From JBAXTE01 sp037130365 (GTDB lineage Bacteria; Bacteroidota; Bacteroidia; Bacteroidales; WCHB1-69): a stretch of 64,000 bases of DNA. The translations under genes were made by a program, and so were the position numbers. The notes under the pieces are model-generated. The model had not been told where the DNA came from, did no database searches, and saw nothing but the letters and a program-made list of their open reading frames with translations. The stretch is taken from the NCBI GenBank assembly GCA_037130365.1, contig JBAXTE010000005.1:62001-126000 (forward strand). The letters run 5' to 3'. This document shows, piece by piece, positions 45,648 through 54,599 of the stretch; position 1 is the first letter of the stretch, and each line of letters starts with the position of its first letter.

Positions 45648-45938
45648 TTATTGAGTGATATCAGTAGTAGTTTCCGCTGGTTTTTTTGTCTTTTTTACTG
45701 CTTTTTTATTGGCGTGTTTTGTTGATTTTTTTATAGCTTTTTTTTTGGTTTTTTTGTCGTGCTTTTTCTTTGTTATTTCTTGAGTTTCAGCATCTGCTGT
45801 TTTTGTTGGTTTTTGTAATTCTGAAGTTTTTTGTTCAGTTGCTACTTTTTTCTTTGCATCTGTTTTTGGGTTTTGAGCCATTACAGCAATTGTTCCAAAC
45901 ATAAAAACAAAAGCCAATGATAATGCTGCTTTTTTCAT
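45648..45938 (-). CDS. Small secreted lysine-rich protein
   Basis: 96 residues. A clear signal peptide (1-21, ends AVMAQ) is followed by a mature part of about 75 residues made almost only of Lys, Thr, Glu, Ala and Gln, including KKKHDKKTKKKAIKKSTKHA. It is strongly basic, low-complexity and probably disordered. Similar short Lys-rich exported proteins occur in Bacteroidota, but I know no function. A -7 type promoter (45977-45984) and a good terminator argue that it is a real, separately transcribed gene. It could bind polyanions such as DNA or LPS; that is speculation. Confidence 0.7.
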   Translation of the reverse strand: MKKAALSLAFVFMFGTIAVMAQNPKTDAKKKVATEQKTSELQKPTKTADAETQEITKKKHDKKTKKKAIKKSTKHANKKAVKKTKKPAETTTDITQ

Positions 45939-45976
45939 TTTTTTTTTGATTTAAAGATTAATTTTTTAAGAACGTG

Positions 45977-45984
45977 CAAAAATA
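45977..45984 (-). promoter_or_regulatory. Candidate -7 box for the lysine-rich gene
   Basis: TATTTTTG on the minus strand, 38 bp before the ATG at 45938. Confidence 0.35.
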
Positions 45985-46133
45985 GTTCAGAATTGGCCTC
46001 GTTATTCAGTTGTTGAGTTAAACAATGTTAAGAAAAGCGGGTCACATTAAAAATTAAGGGGGAGAGCATTCTGATATGATATAAATATCAATTTACTCAT
46101 GCTCCCGATTTTTTCCTTTCTAAAGACCTCAAG

Positions 46134-46180
46134 CTCCCGCTTTGCGGGATAAACTCCTGGGCATCACGCTAAAAGCGTGG
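46134..46180. repeat. Pair of REP-like hairpins in inverted order
   Basis: Hairpin CCCGC-TTT-GCGGG (46136-46148) is followed by GATAAACTCCTG (46148-46159). A second hairpin CACGCT-AAA-AGCGTG lies at 46165-46179 in the opposite orientation. On the minus strand the second reads CACGCTTTTAGCGTGAT, like the hairpin at 61054-61069. The arrangement resembles paired extragenic palindromes. Confidence 0.65.
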
Positions 46181-46211
46181 CAAAAAAAGCCGCCGCTATA
46201 ACAAAATAGCT

Positions 46212-46362
46212 AAAAAATGAAGAGTTCCGCTAAAGTCCATGAACTCCTCCTTTTAGCCAAAATGAGCAATTATTTTCTAAACATAAAATTACTCATAAAG
46301 CTCATTCCGTCTAACGTCGTCAAACACCATGGACTTCTTAACGCAAAACTCTTCATTTTTTA
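46212..46362. repeat. Long interrupted inverted repeat
   Basis: Arms AAAAAATGAAGAGTT (46212-46226) and AACTCTTCATTTTTT (46347-46361) are perfect complements. Further in, AAGTCCATG (46233-46241) pairs with CATGGACTT (46328-46336). A nested stem AATGAGC / GCTCATT (46261-46267 and 46300-46306) sits inside. The whole could fold into one branched hairpin of 150 nt. No coding frame. It may be a structured RNA or a small non-autonomous element. Confidence 0.6.
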
Positions 46363-46680
46363 TACGTGAAAATTTATTATATTTAAAGGTCGTATAGAGC
46401 TCGTCCCGCTATGGCGGGTCTCGGTTCTTGACGCAATTTTATTAAAGGCGGTTCAGCCCATAATTGAAGCGGCATACAAGAAACATAACAATTGAATTCT
46501 GACACGGTATTTTTCTGGATTTTTTTAATCACCGCGGCAGCCTTCGAACCGACCTCATCAAAAAAGCGTAAGAAAATCAACCATTTATGCGATTAAGACG
46601 AGGCGGGTGATGCTATGAAAATAAATTTCAAGACGAATAATCCGTCGGGTGAAATTCAAGTTGAATTAAACACTTTCAAT
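46363..46680. other. Gene-free region with one more palindrome
   Basis: Contains the hairpin CCCGC-TATG-GCGGG (46405-46418). A 65-codon open frame on the minus strand runs through the hairpin (46383-46580), but it has no start context, no domain and ends within the palindrome (reading RPAIAGR), so I do not call it a gene. Nothing else recognised. Confidence 0.5.
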
Positions 46681-46686
46681 TAAAAC

Positions 46687-46717
46687 AAAAAAGGTCATGA
46701 ATTTTCATCACGACCTT
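46687..46717 (-). terminator. Terminator of the ribonucleotide reductase gene
   Basis: On the minus strand AAGGTC, a 3-nt bulge, ATGAA, loop AA, TTCAT, GACCTT and six Us. It lies 23 bp after the stop at 46741. Confidence 0.65.
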
Positions 46718-46740
46718 ACTTGTATATAAAACAGACTATT

Positions 46741-49497
46741 TTAACCACATTTTGAGTATCCACAATCGGTGCAAGCCAGGCAACCTTCTTTATAGATTAA
46801 GCCTTTTTCGGAGCCACATTCTGGGCATTTAGCACCTTTTGCTTTAGTTCCATCTGGAATAAATTTCTTAAGTGCTCGAACCACTCCATTTTTCCACGTG
46901 TTTATATTATCGGTATCGAGGTTCATGTTTTGAATAATATCCACAACATCAGAGATTGGCATTCCGTGACGTAAAATACCAGAAATTAGCTTTGCATAAT
47001 TCCAAAATTCTTTAGAAAACGTACGAGACAACCCGCTATATACTTGAGGATAACCATCTTTATCGTTATAATGAAAATCGTAACGAGTTTCTTTTCCTTG
47101 CTCTTTGTTTTTAAGAATAAATCCTTTTGTTAGGTACGAAGGAATAAAAATATCTTCCGCTTTACCTGTAAATATTTCATATGGTCGTCCATCGATATTA
47201 CCAACAAAAGCAACCCATTTTTCATTATTGTTTTGAAAACGAACGACATCCGCTTCTAATTTTTTAGGACGAGTTGGAGCTTGGGTTTCAATTATTTTTG
47301 TTTTATCTTCTTTTTTATCGTTGCTTATTAGAACACCAGATCTAGACCCATCACGATAAATAGTCATTCCTTTGCAACCACTTTCCCAAGCAGTTTTATA
47401 AATATTACTAACTAGTTCTTCATTAACATTAGCTGGTAAGTTTACGGTTACACTAATAGAATGATCTACCCATTTTTGAACCGCACCCTGCATGGTTACT
47501 TTTTTCACCCAATCGATATCGTTGGAAGTAGCTTTATAATATGGAGATTTTTCTATTATAGAATTTAGCTCAACGTCTCCCATAAGTTTTACTTCATCAA
47601 CGTTGTAATTGTTTACTTTGAGCCATTTTAAAAATTTGGGATGGAAAACATTAAATTCTTCCCAAGAATCGCCAATTTCGTCTACAAAATTTACTTTTAC
47701 ATTTTTATCGTTAGGGTTTACTTTTTTCCGTCGTTTATATGAAACCATAAATACAGGCTCAATTCCTGAAGTAGTTTGAGTACAAATACTTACACTTCCC
47801 GTAGGAGCAATCGTCAACAACGCAATATTACGACGACCAAATTTTATCATCTCGCTATATAGTTCTGGAGCCGCTTCTTTAATGCGCAAAATAAATGGAT
47901 TATTTTTTTCTTTTTCACTGCTATAAACAGGGAAAGCACCTCGTTCGCGAGCCATCGCTACCGATGATGTGTATGCCGAAATTGCAAGTTGTTTTTGAGC
48001 TTTTACAGAAACACTAATTGCTTCATCAGAACCATACTGCAAATTTAAAGCAGCTAACATATCCCCTTCGGCAGTGATTCCTAAGCCAGTGCGACGACCT
48101 TGCAATGTTTTTGTTTTGATTTTTCCCCAAAGTTCACGCTCAACATGTTTTACATCTTCAGTTTCAGGATCTGTATCAATTTTTTGGAGAATACCATCAA
48201 TTTTTTCCATTTCCAAGTCAATTAGGTCGTCCATTAATCGTTGACCATATTGAACATGTTCGTTGTACAAATTGTAATTAAAAAATGCTTCTGGAGTGAA
48301 TGGATTTTCTACGTAACTATAAAGATTAATTGCTATCAAACGACAGCTATCGTATGGACAAAGAGGAATTTCACCACAAGGATTTGTAGACACCGTTTTA
48401 AAACCTAAATCTGCATAAGAATCGGGAACAGACTCACGAATAATAGTGTCCCAAAATAAAATCCCAGGTTCAGCAGATGACCATGCATTATGAATAAGTT
48501 TATCCCAAAGTTTCTTTGCATCAATTTCTTTGGTATATGTTGGGTTCTCTGATTCGATTGGATATTGTTGACGGTATGGTTTGTTTTGAATAAGACAACG
48601 CATAAAATCATCATCAATACGCACAGAAACATTTGCGCCCGTAACTTTTCCTTGAGTCATTTTTGCATCGATAAAGCGCTCTGCATCTGGGTGTTTAACA
48701 GAAATCGACAACATCAGAGCACCTCTTCTGCCATCTTGTGCAACTTCGCGTGTAGAATTAGAATAACGTTCCATAAAAGGAACAATCCCTGTTGATGTAA
48801 GTGCACTATTTTTAACAGGACTGCCAGTTGGGCGTATATGTGACAAATCATGGCCCACTCCACCTCTTCGTTTCATTAGTTGAACTTGTTCTTCGTCAAC
48901 TTTCATAATTCCACCATAAGAATCAGAGGAACCATTGTTGCCAATTACAAAACAGTTTGAAAGCGAAGCTATTTGAAAATCGTTACCAATACCAGTCATT
49001 GGGCTTCCTTGTGGAACGATGTATTTAAAATCTTTTAATAGATTATATATTTTTTCTTCTGAAAGTGGATTTGGATATTTGGCTTCTATGCGTGCAAATT
49101 CTTTAGCCAACCTGCGGTGCATATCATTTGGTGTGAGTTCATAAACATTCCCATAGCTATCTTTTAATGCATATTTATTCATCCAAACACTTGCAGCAAG
49201 GGTGTCTCCATGAAAATATTCTGTTGCAGTAGCTAGAGTTTCTTCATTGTTATATGCTTTTTTTTCTACCGAGTTGTCACTGTTTTGAGTCGTGGTCATG
49301 CTGATTTTCTCTTCTATTATTTCTTTTTTTGAATCTGGCGCTTCGGGGTTCACAATATATTTGTTCTCATTTTTTTCATCAAAAGTGCTTTCGTTTGGGC
49401 GCACCCTATTTTCTATTAACTTAGAGTATGAACTCTCTTGAGTTTTGGAAACGGAGGTGGTTTCTACTTCTGAAAATAAATCAAATAAATCGATCAT
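46741..49497 (-). CDS. nrdJ: Adenosylcobalamin-dependent ribonucleotide reductase (class II)
   Basis: About 918 residues from the ATG at 49497; a TTG at 49506 is less likely. After an N-terminal polar tail of about 90 residues comes the reductase barrel: PQGSPMTGIGNDFQIASLSNCFVIG with the first redox Cys, RRGGVGHDLSHIRPTGSPV, the loop motif NPCGEIPLCPYDSC carrying the radical Cys and Glu, and APTGSVSICTQTTSGIEPVF. A TSCPD-type region (about 760-860) and a C-terminal zinc-ribbon-like end (CPECGSEKG...CLACTDCGYSKCG) follow. It makes deoxyribonucleotides with B12 and no oxygen need. No cobalamin riboswitch is apparent in the 228-bp upstream gap. Confidence 0.93.
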   Translation of the reverse strand: MIDLFDLFSEVETTSVSKTQESSYSKLIENRVRPNESTFDEKNENKYIVNPEAPDSKKEIIEEKISMTTTQNSDNSVEKKAYNNEETLATATEYFHGDTLAASVWMNKYALKDSYGNVYELTPNDMHRRLAKEFARIEAKYPNPLSEEKIYNLLKDFKYIVPQGSPMTGIGNDFQIASLSNCFVIGNNGSSDSYGGIMKVDEEQVQLMKRRGGVGHDLSHIRPTGSPVKNSALTSTGIVPFMERYSNSTREVAQDGRRGALMLSISVKHPDAERFIDAKMTQGKVTGANVSVRIDDDFMRCLIQNKPYRQQYPIESENPTYTKEIDAKKLWDKLIHNAWSSAEPGILFWDTIIRESVPDSYADLGFKTVSTNPCGEIPLCPYDSCRLIAINLYSYVENPFTPEAFFNYNLYNEHVQYGQRLMDDLIDLEMEKIDGILQKIDTDPETEDVKHVERELWGKIKTKTLQGRRTGLGITAEGDMLAALNLQYGSDEAISVSVKAQKQLAISAYTSSVAMARERGAFPVYSSEKEKNNPFILRIKEAAPELYSEMIKFGRRNIALLTIAPTGSVSICTQTTSGIEPVFMVSYKRRKKVNPNDKNVKVNFVDEIGDSWEEFNVFHPKFLKWLKVNNYNVDEVKLMGDVELNSIIEKSPYYKATSNDIDWVKKVTMQGAVQKWVDHSISVTVNLPANVNEELVSNIYKTAWESGCKGMTIYRDGSRSGVLISNDKKEDKTKIIETQAPTRPKKLEADVVRFQNNNEKWVAFVGNIDGRPYEIFTGKAEDIFIPSYLTKGFILKNKEQGKETRYDFHYNDKDGYPQVYSGLSRTFSKEFWNYAKLISGILRHGMPISDVVDIIQNMNLDTDNINTWKNGVVRALKKFIPDGTKAKGAKCPECGSEKGLIYKEGCLACTDCGYSKCG

Positions 49498-49725
49498 CGT
49501 ATGCAAGTATTTTATTTAATTGTAAATTTAGTCTCTTTCGATTATTTATTGCAATAGTTTTATCTGAGATATTAAATAGTTGATTGCTAGAATTTTAAAA
49601 ATATGTGTTTTTCATATTTTCGTAATTGCGAATTTACAATTTATTTGAGTATAAAAATGTGAAGAGGTATAATTAATAATCAACAACTAGAGGTTAATAT
49701 CATGATGCTCAAAGTCGTTCATTGT

Positions 49726-50178
49726 TTATAATTCGTTTGTCCAAATTAGTTTTGTACCGAAGCCCAGTTTATTATCAGTGAGTTTCAACGAGTTAGGATA
49801 AAGTGCCCATAATGAGGTATTTACGAGAAACGCAAAAGGAAACTTTTTTAGATAGGTCCCTTTTAAATGTGATATGTTTTGATCGTTAAGCTTAACCACT
49901 TTACCCGTAATTTGTAACCCTTGAATTATCCCAATTATTTTTGTTTCTAAGATAATATTAGCGGCAACATGATCATTTGTTAATATTTCCATAACATGCC
50001 GCGTGTTTTCGTCTGAAGTAAAGACAAAGCAGTTTTGATTGGTGTCGTAAGCATAAAAACAAGCACTACACCATGGTTGGTTATCTTTAGTAGTACAAAG
50101 TGTCAACACATGATGTTTGCGAATAAATTTCAAAAATCTTGGATCATCAATACTCTGAGTGTGAATTTTTGTGCTCAT
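49726..50178 (-). CDS. YhbP-like (UPF0306) flavin-binding-fold protein
   Basis: 150 residues with the split-barrel look of pyridoxamine 5'-phosphate oxidase relatives: residues 14-60 read FLKFIRKHHVLTLCTTKDNQPWCSACFYAYD, then FVFTSDENTRHVMEIL and AANIILETKIIGIIQGLQITGKV. The pattern matches the UPF0306/YhbP family, of unknown biochemical role. Its start codon overlaps the stop of the TauE-like gene by one base, so the two are translationally coupled, third in a three-gene operon. No specific ligand can be named. Confidence 0.75.
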   Translation of the reverse strand: MSTKIHTQSIDDPRFLKFIRKHHVLTLCTTKDNQPWCSACFYAYDTNQNCFVFTSDENTRHVMEILTNDHVAANIILETKIIGIIQGLQITGKVVKLNDQNISHLKGTYLKKFPFAFLVNTSLWALYPNSLKLTDNKLGFGTKLIWTNEL

Positions 50179-50552
50179 TATTTTCCGAATATTGTTTTTA
50201 ACGCTACTAAGATTAAAAAAACTCCAAATATTTTCTTGAGTAAATCTTGTGGCATTTTTACGGCATATTTAGCGCCAAAATATCCGCCAATAAAAAAAGC
50301 GCTTGCAATAATTAGTGCATACGTTAAATTTACATGGCCCGCTTTATAATATTGATAAGCAGCCATCAATCCAATTGGAGGAAGCATAATCGCCAAACTT
50401 GTACCTTGGGCTTGATGCTGAGAAAATCCAACAAAATAAACTAATGCAGGAATAATAATCACTCCACCACCAATTCCTACCATTCCACTAAAAGCTCCAG
50501 CAAATAAGCCGATAGCAATAAGTATTAATAATGTTTCAACACTCATTTTCAT
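50178..50552 (-). CDS. Half-size TauE/SafE-type membrane protein
   Basis: 124 residues with four predicted membrane segments and one copy of the family signature (GMVGIGGGVIIIPALVYF, then QGTSLAIMLPPIGLMA). TauE/SafE transporters usually have two such halves in about 250 residues; this protein is a single half and presumably acts as a dimer. Family members export sulfite, sulfoacetate or other organosulfur anions; the substrate here is unknown. It lies 12 bp downstream of the large outer-membrane protein gene and overlaps the YhbP-like gene by one base. Alternative start ATG at 50546. Confidence 0.82.
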   Translation of the reverse strand: MKMSVETLLILIAIGLFAGAFSGMVGIGGGVIIIPALVYFVGFSQHQAQGTSLAIMLPPIGLMAAYQYYKAGHVNLTYALIIASAFFIGGYFGAKYAVKMPQDLLKKIFGVFLILVALKTIFGK

Positions 50553-50564
50553 TATATTTTGTAA

Positions 50565-53500
50565 TTAAAAGTCTAAATTAAGTGAAAGATAAAAAACTGG
50601 TTTTTGTTGCTTGTAATTTTCAATACCCCAAGCCCAGTCTGCCCGGATAAAATAACCAAGCAATTTTGATCTTAGCCCAAATCCATATCCACCTACAATA
50701 GGCTCAATTTGTTTATCGAGTTTAACCTGAATTGGTCCTCTGGTTATTATTTGAGTATATAAAGAATTTTCTTCTGAATAGGGTGAAGGTCCTGTCCATG
50801 CAGTTCCAATATCTCCAAAAATATTTGCCTGAAGATTGTTTAAAAAGTCAGAATTAAAGGACTTGTTTACGATGAATTTTACAAATGGAATTCTTAATTC
50901 GCTATTTATGACAGCAAAGCTATTTCCGTTTCTTATATTTTGAATAAATCCACGCATATTGGTTGCTAAGGTTTGAAACGTGTAATTTTGATCGGTTGAA
51001 ATATTCGTGTATTGATTAAATTTTGCAAACAACCAATTATCAACACCGCCCATATAATAAACTAGCTTGTTTTTTCCAAACGAAGTGCTGCCAGCAATAC
51101 GATTGGCCCAAATAAAGTTACGATAAATTCGTAAATAATGACGTGCATCAGCGCCCACGACCACCATACTTTTATTGCTTTTTTCTATTGACTGATAATA
51201 CTCTGCAAATATTTTTGCTCGGGTACCATCATAAATATTGTTTGCCAACTGTCGTGAATTGTCGAAAATCCATTCGCCTTTTAGTCCACTCCAATATCCA
51301 TAGCGATTTGGTTCTATCAACGAGTTATTTTCGAGCGATAAAAACACCTCTTTATCTGCTCGGCCTAAAATAGTACCACGAATTGAACTTACTGGACTAA
51401 ACGGCCATTTTAGAATATAATACACGGAATTAGAAACTTGCTTAACTCCATAATAGTCGTTAAATTGTTTGAGTTCTTGGCGATGCAATACAATTTGACG
51501 ATCGAGTCGTTTTTCTAATGATTCGTAACTGAGCATAAACTCAGTATTATCGAAGTTAAGGGTAAATCGCATTCCACCAATAAGACGATGATTTTCTAAT
51601 AAATCTTGTGTTCCCACCATAAAAAGTGCATTAAACCCAGGATTTAAATATATTGGATAACCACCTCCTGTAAACTGTTGGTATGAAGTGTTCATAAAAC
51701 TAAAATCTACCTGTGAAATAATTTGACTGATAGAATATTGGACGTATGCATTTTGCTCAAGGCTTTCGGGTTTAATTTCGTCTCCAATAGATATTTGACG
51801 GGTGTTTGTATCACCAAGCTGAATTGAATTTTGATTTCCCGAAATAAATATTGCCCCAGGATAATCGTTATAAGCTTCTCCCATTCTTACGGTTACGAGT
51901 CGTTTTCCTTTTAATTTTTTCGTCCTTGATTTTTTTTGAATAGTATCTGTTTTTAGTGTGTCATTGGCAAATTTAAGCTCGTTTTGAGTAGCACCATCAG
52001 ATAATTCTGTTCCAAATTTTGTGGGAAACTTTTCAACTTCCTGCTCATAAAATCTGTTTATCCCATTGGTAAGAATTAGGGTGCTATATTTCTGATTTGA
52101 TTTAGAAAAGTTATGTTCTAAAATTGAAGATCGATAGTCGGTAAATGGAGAAATTCGAGTAAAAAAACGATAATGTACCGATGTATCGATGTGGCTTAAA
52201 GTACTATCAAAGCGACCAAAATATGAATTGTTGATTCCATTTTTATCACTTAAAAACAGAAAAGAATTTTTCCCCAACTCTAAAGGTTTCGTTTCGTTTG
52301 AACTGCTTGATGGAGTAATTCTTCTCAATACATTATCTTTAGTTTTTAGGTCGTATACAAATAAATGAACAGCTCCAGTTAAGTTTGATCTGCTATTTGA
52401 TTGCAATGCCCCAATGGTATCGTTTACGCGATTTGAACTAAATAAAATTTTTGACGATTGTTGAATAAATTGAGGGTCATTATCGTCAAATTTATCATTG
52501 GTGATTTGTGTATAACTTCTAGAGGTTAGATTATATACAAATATATCGCTAGCACCCTCTTTTACAGCCGAAAAAACGAGAAACTTTCCATCGTGTGAAT
52601 AAGCGAAAGATGTGACTTTTGTAAGATTATAAACCTCATGTCTTGAGAGTTTTTTATCATCTATGGAGTAATTATAAATATTTATCTTCCCTTTTTCTTC
52701 AATAATAAAAGTCAGAATTGTCCCCATTGGATTCCAAGCTAATAAGGGAAAACTTAAATCTGGGTTTTCATCAATTTTATGATTTCTTTTAAAAATCCTT
52801 TTAGGCCTTTTTTGAGAAGAATTATAAATCCAAATTTTGTATTGTCCTCGTAAGTTTGAAATATAAGCAATAGATTCGCCATCAGGTGAACGTTGGATAT
52901 TTCCATAATAATATTCTTTTTTTAGTTTTATCGTAAGGAGTGAATCAGGGAGTGAACGTTGATAATCTTTCAAATATTTCATATTATAGAAATCAAGACT
53001 TTGTGTATAAAGTTCTTCAAAGCTTATACCTAGCGTGTAAATAAATCCTTTGTCCACCGAGCGAGCTGAATGAATCATATTTAGGACACTTGGAATCGAA
53101 TTTGCTCCATATTTAAAGGCAACAAAGCTCCAAAATGCGTGACCTGCAACTTGCGCTTCACTTGTAGTAAGCAATGTTAGTTTTTTATACCTTTCAGAAA
53201 CAATTAAATCTCTAATTTTATTGTCGATTTCTGGACTTGTTTTTTCGGAGTAATATGAGACTAATCCACTCACAAACCAATCTGGTAAATTTATGGTTGC
53301 ACTCGATCTAATCTTAGAATAAAGAGAGGTTCCATTGATTAGTTCGTTGATAAAAATCGAAGCTACACCTGCTCTAATTTGTTTGTCAAAATCGCGATAT
53401 CCATTATTAAAATACAAAAAAACCTTATTTTCTGCAATTATGGTATTACCTCCAGTGTTATAAAGATTCTCGTTAATCAATCCTGCATTCGATTCTTTAA

Positions 53501-53822
53501 AATCTGCAAAAGTGGCATAAACAATAAATTGTATTTTTTCACTTAATCCGTAACCCAAAACTTGTTCCATGGCTTCAATTTCTTGATTTCCATATTTCAA
53601 TGCATATTGGGCAATGGGTTTTCCTTGTGGATAAAAATAAACATCACAGCGATTGTTTCTGTAATAAAACCAATTAAATTTTTGATACTGAACTCTGTTT
53701 TTACCAAACGTTAGATTTGAACCATTATAAAATTGCGCATAACTAGAATAACCAAACATTACTAAAATGATAGTAATTGCGAATGTAGTAAGTCTAGTTT
53801 TAATTCTGCTGGTTATTAACAT
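50565..53822 (-). CDS. TolB-like propeller / outer-membrane barrel protein
   Basis: About 1086 residues from the ATG at 53822, which gives a signal peptide (MLITSRIKTRLTTFAI...YSSYAQ); longer upstream frames run into the promoter. N-terminal part (about 25-300) resembles peptidase MA-like domains (LPDWFVSGLVSYYSEK) but the place of HExxH reads AGVASIFINELI, so it is probably non-catalytic. Next a WD40/TolB-like propeller (about 320-620; SPDGESIAYISN, SHDGKFLVFSAV, DDNDPQFIQQSSKILFSSNR). The C-terminal 330 residues look like a beta-barrel related to the Omp85/D15 surface antigens and end in an aromatic residue (SLNLDF). Such proteins occur across Bacteroidota; role unproven, probably envelope assembly. 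Confidence 0.78.
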   Translation of the reverse strand: MLITSRIKTRLTTFAITIILVMFGYSSYAQFYNGSNLTFGKNRVQYQKFNWFYYRNNRCDVYFYPQGKPIAQYALKYGNQEIEAMEQVLGYGLSEKIQFIVYATFADFKESNAGLINENLYNTGGNTIIAENKVFLYFNNGYRDFDKQIRAGVASIFINELINGTSLYSKIRSSATINLPDWFVSGLVSYYSEKTSPEIDNKIRDLIVSERYKKLTLLTTSEAQVAGHAFWSFVAFKYGANSIPSVLNMIHSARSVDKGFIYTLGISFEELYTQSLDFYNMKYLKDYQRSLPDSLLTIKLKKEYYYGNIQRSPDGESIAYISNLRGQYKIWIYNSSQKRPKRIFKRNHKIDENPDLSFPLLAWNPMGTILTFIIEEKGKINIYNYSIDDKKLSRHEVYNLTKVTSFAYSHDGKFLVFSAVKEGASDIFVYNLTSRSYTQITNDKFDDNDPQFIQQSSKILFSSNRVNDTIGALQSNSRSNLTGAVHLFVYDLKTKDNVLRRITPSSSSNETKPLELGKNSFLFLSDKNGINNSYFGRFDSTLSHIDTSVHYRFFTRISPFTDYRSSILEHNFSKSNQKYSTLILTNGINRFYEQEVEKFPTKFGTELSDGATQNELKFANDTLKTDTIQKKSRTKKLKGKRLVTVRMGEAYNDYPGAIFISGNQNSIQLGDTNTRQISIGDEIKPESLEQNAYVQYSISQIISQVDFSFMNTSYQQFTGGGYPIYLNPGFNALFMVGTQDLLENHRLIGGMRFTLNFDNTEFMLSYESLEKRLDRQIVLHRQELKQFNDYYGVKQVSNSVYYILKWPFSPVSSIRGTILGRADKEVFLSLENNSLIEPNRYGYWSGLKGEWIFDNSRQLANNIYDGTRAKIFAEYYQSIEKSNKSMVVVGADARHYLRIYRNFIWANRIAGSTSFGKNKLVYYMGGVDNWLFAKFNQYTNISTDQNYTFQTLATNMRGFIQNIRNGNSFAVINSELRIPFVKFIVNKSFNSDFLNNLQANIFGDIGTAWTGPSPYSEENSLYTQIITRGPIQVKLDKQIEPIVGGYGFGLRSKLLGYFIRADWAWGIENYKQQKPVFYLSLNLDF

Positions 53823-53861
53823 ACGATTCAAGGCTCTTTGTATAGCGAAAGTAATACAAAT

Positions 53862-53892
53862 TTTGTTATTCCGATTTTTCTTTCCACTTTTG
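53862..53892 (+). promoter_or_regulatory. Putative promoter of the metallo-hydrolase gene cluster
   Basis: -33 TTTG (53862-53865), 19 bp, then CACTTTTG (53885-53892), one mismatch to TAnnTTTG. It lies back to back with the minus-strand promoter at 53898-53925, supporting the ATG at 53916 for the plus gene and 53822 for the minus gene. Confidence 0.4.
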
Positions 53893-53897
53893 TAGTG

Positions 53898-53925
53898 CAA
53901 AAATACATTATAAATATGATTCAAA
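53898..53925 (-). promoter_or_regulatory. Putative promoter of the TolB-like/TauE/YhbP operon
   Basis: Minus strand -33 TTTG (53925-53922), 16-bp spacer, -7 TATTTTTG (53905-53898). The region TTTTG-N5-CAAAA (53888-53902) is a small palindrome shared by both divergent promoters. Confidence 0.4.
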
Positions 53926-54551
53926 CTGCAGTTTTTATCTTTAATTTTATCCAAGTTAATACGTATGTGCTTTACACTCCAAGTGGCGATTGTGTGATTG
54001 TTGATCCAGGGTGCTACGCCTCCGAGGAGATTGCCAAACTCGACTCCTTTATCACTTCCAAAAAGCTAAAACCTTATGCAATCGTGCTTACACATCCACA
54101 TATCGATCATGTGGTAGGCGTTGAAGCCATAAAATCGAAATACAATATTCCGGTGATGGCGCATATTCAATCTCCAGTAATTTTGAATCAAACGGAACAA
54201 TATGCTGCAAATTTTGGATTCAATAATGTAAAAAACTTTCTTCCCGACAATTACCTCAACGATGGCGACGAAATTTATTTTGGGGGAACCACTCTAAAAG
54301 TATTATATACGCCAGGCCATGCCGAAGGAAGTATTTGTTTATACTCCAAAGATGGCAATTTTGTGGTTACGGGCGATGTGTTGTTTCAACAAAGCATTGG
54401 AAGAACCGATTTACCCACAGGAAACTATCAGGTATTAATAGAAAGCATTAAAACAAAGTTAATGTCTTTGCCCGATGGAACGTTGGTATTGCCTGGTCAC
54501 GGCGAAGAAACCACGATTGGCGAGGAACGCAAGTCAAATCCATTTTTGTAG
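53916..54551 (+). CDS. Metallo-beta-lactamase-fold hydrolase (glyoxalase II-like)
   Basis: 211 residues from the ATG at 53916; a longer frame from 53838 would cross the promoter. Metal motif THPHIDH (59-65; His60, His62, Asp64, His65), then PGHAEGSICLY, GDVLF and LPGHGEETTIGEE, as in glyoxalase II-like hydrolases. It probably hydrolyses a thioester or other small ester. First gene of a plus-strand run with queD, folE, sufE and a SufT-like gene, of which the next starts 48 bp later. Confidence 0.9.
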   Translation: MIQTAVFIFNFIQVNTYVLYTPSGDCVIVDPGCYASEEIAKLDSFITSKKLKPYAIVLTHPHIDHVVGVEAIKSKYNIPVMAHIQSPVILNQTEQYAANFGFNNVKNFLPDNYLNDGDEIYFGGTTLKVLYTPGHAEGSICLYSKDGNFVVTGDVLFQQSIGRTDLPTGNYQVLIESIKTKLMSLPDGTLVLPGHGEETTIGEERKSNPFL

Positions 54552-54599
54552 TGCTAAACTTTTTAACGCTACGGTTGTTAGTTTTAAAACAAAAGAATT

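Noticed and set aside
46383..46580. 65-codon minus frame
   Set aside because: It runs through a CCCGC/GCGGG palindrome and a repeat-rich gap; no signal, domain or promoter supports it.
49498..49725. Cobalamin riboswitch upstream of nrdJ
   Set aside because: No B12-box-like conserved stretch was visible and the gap is short and AT-rich.
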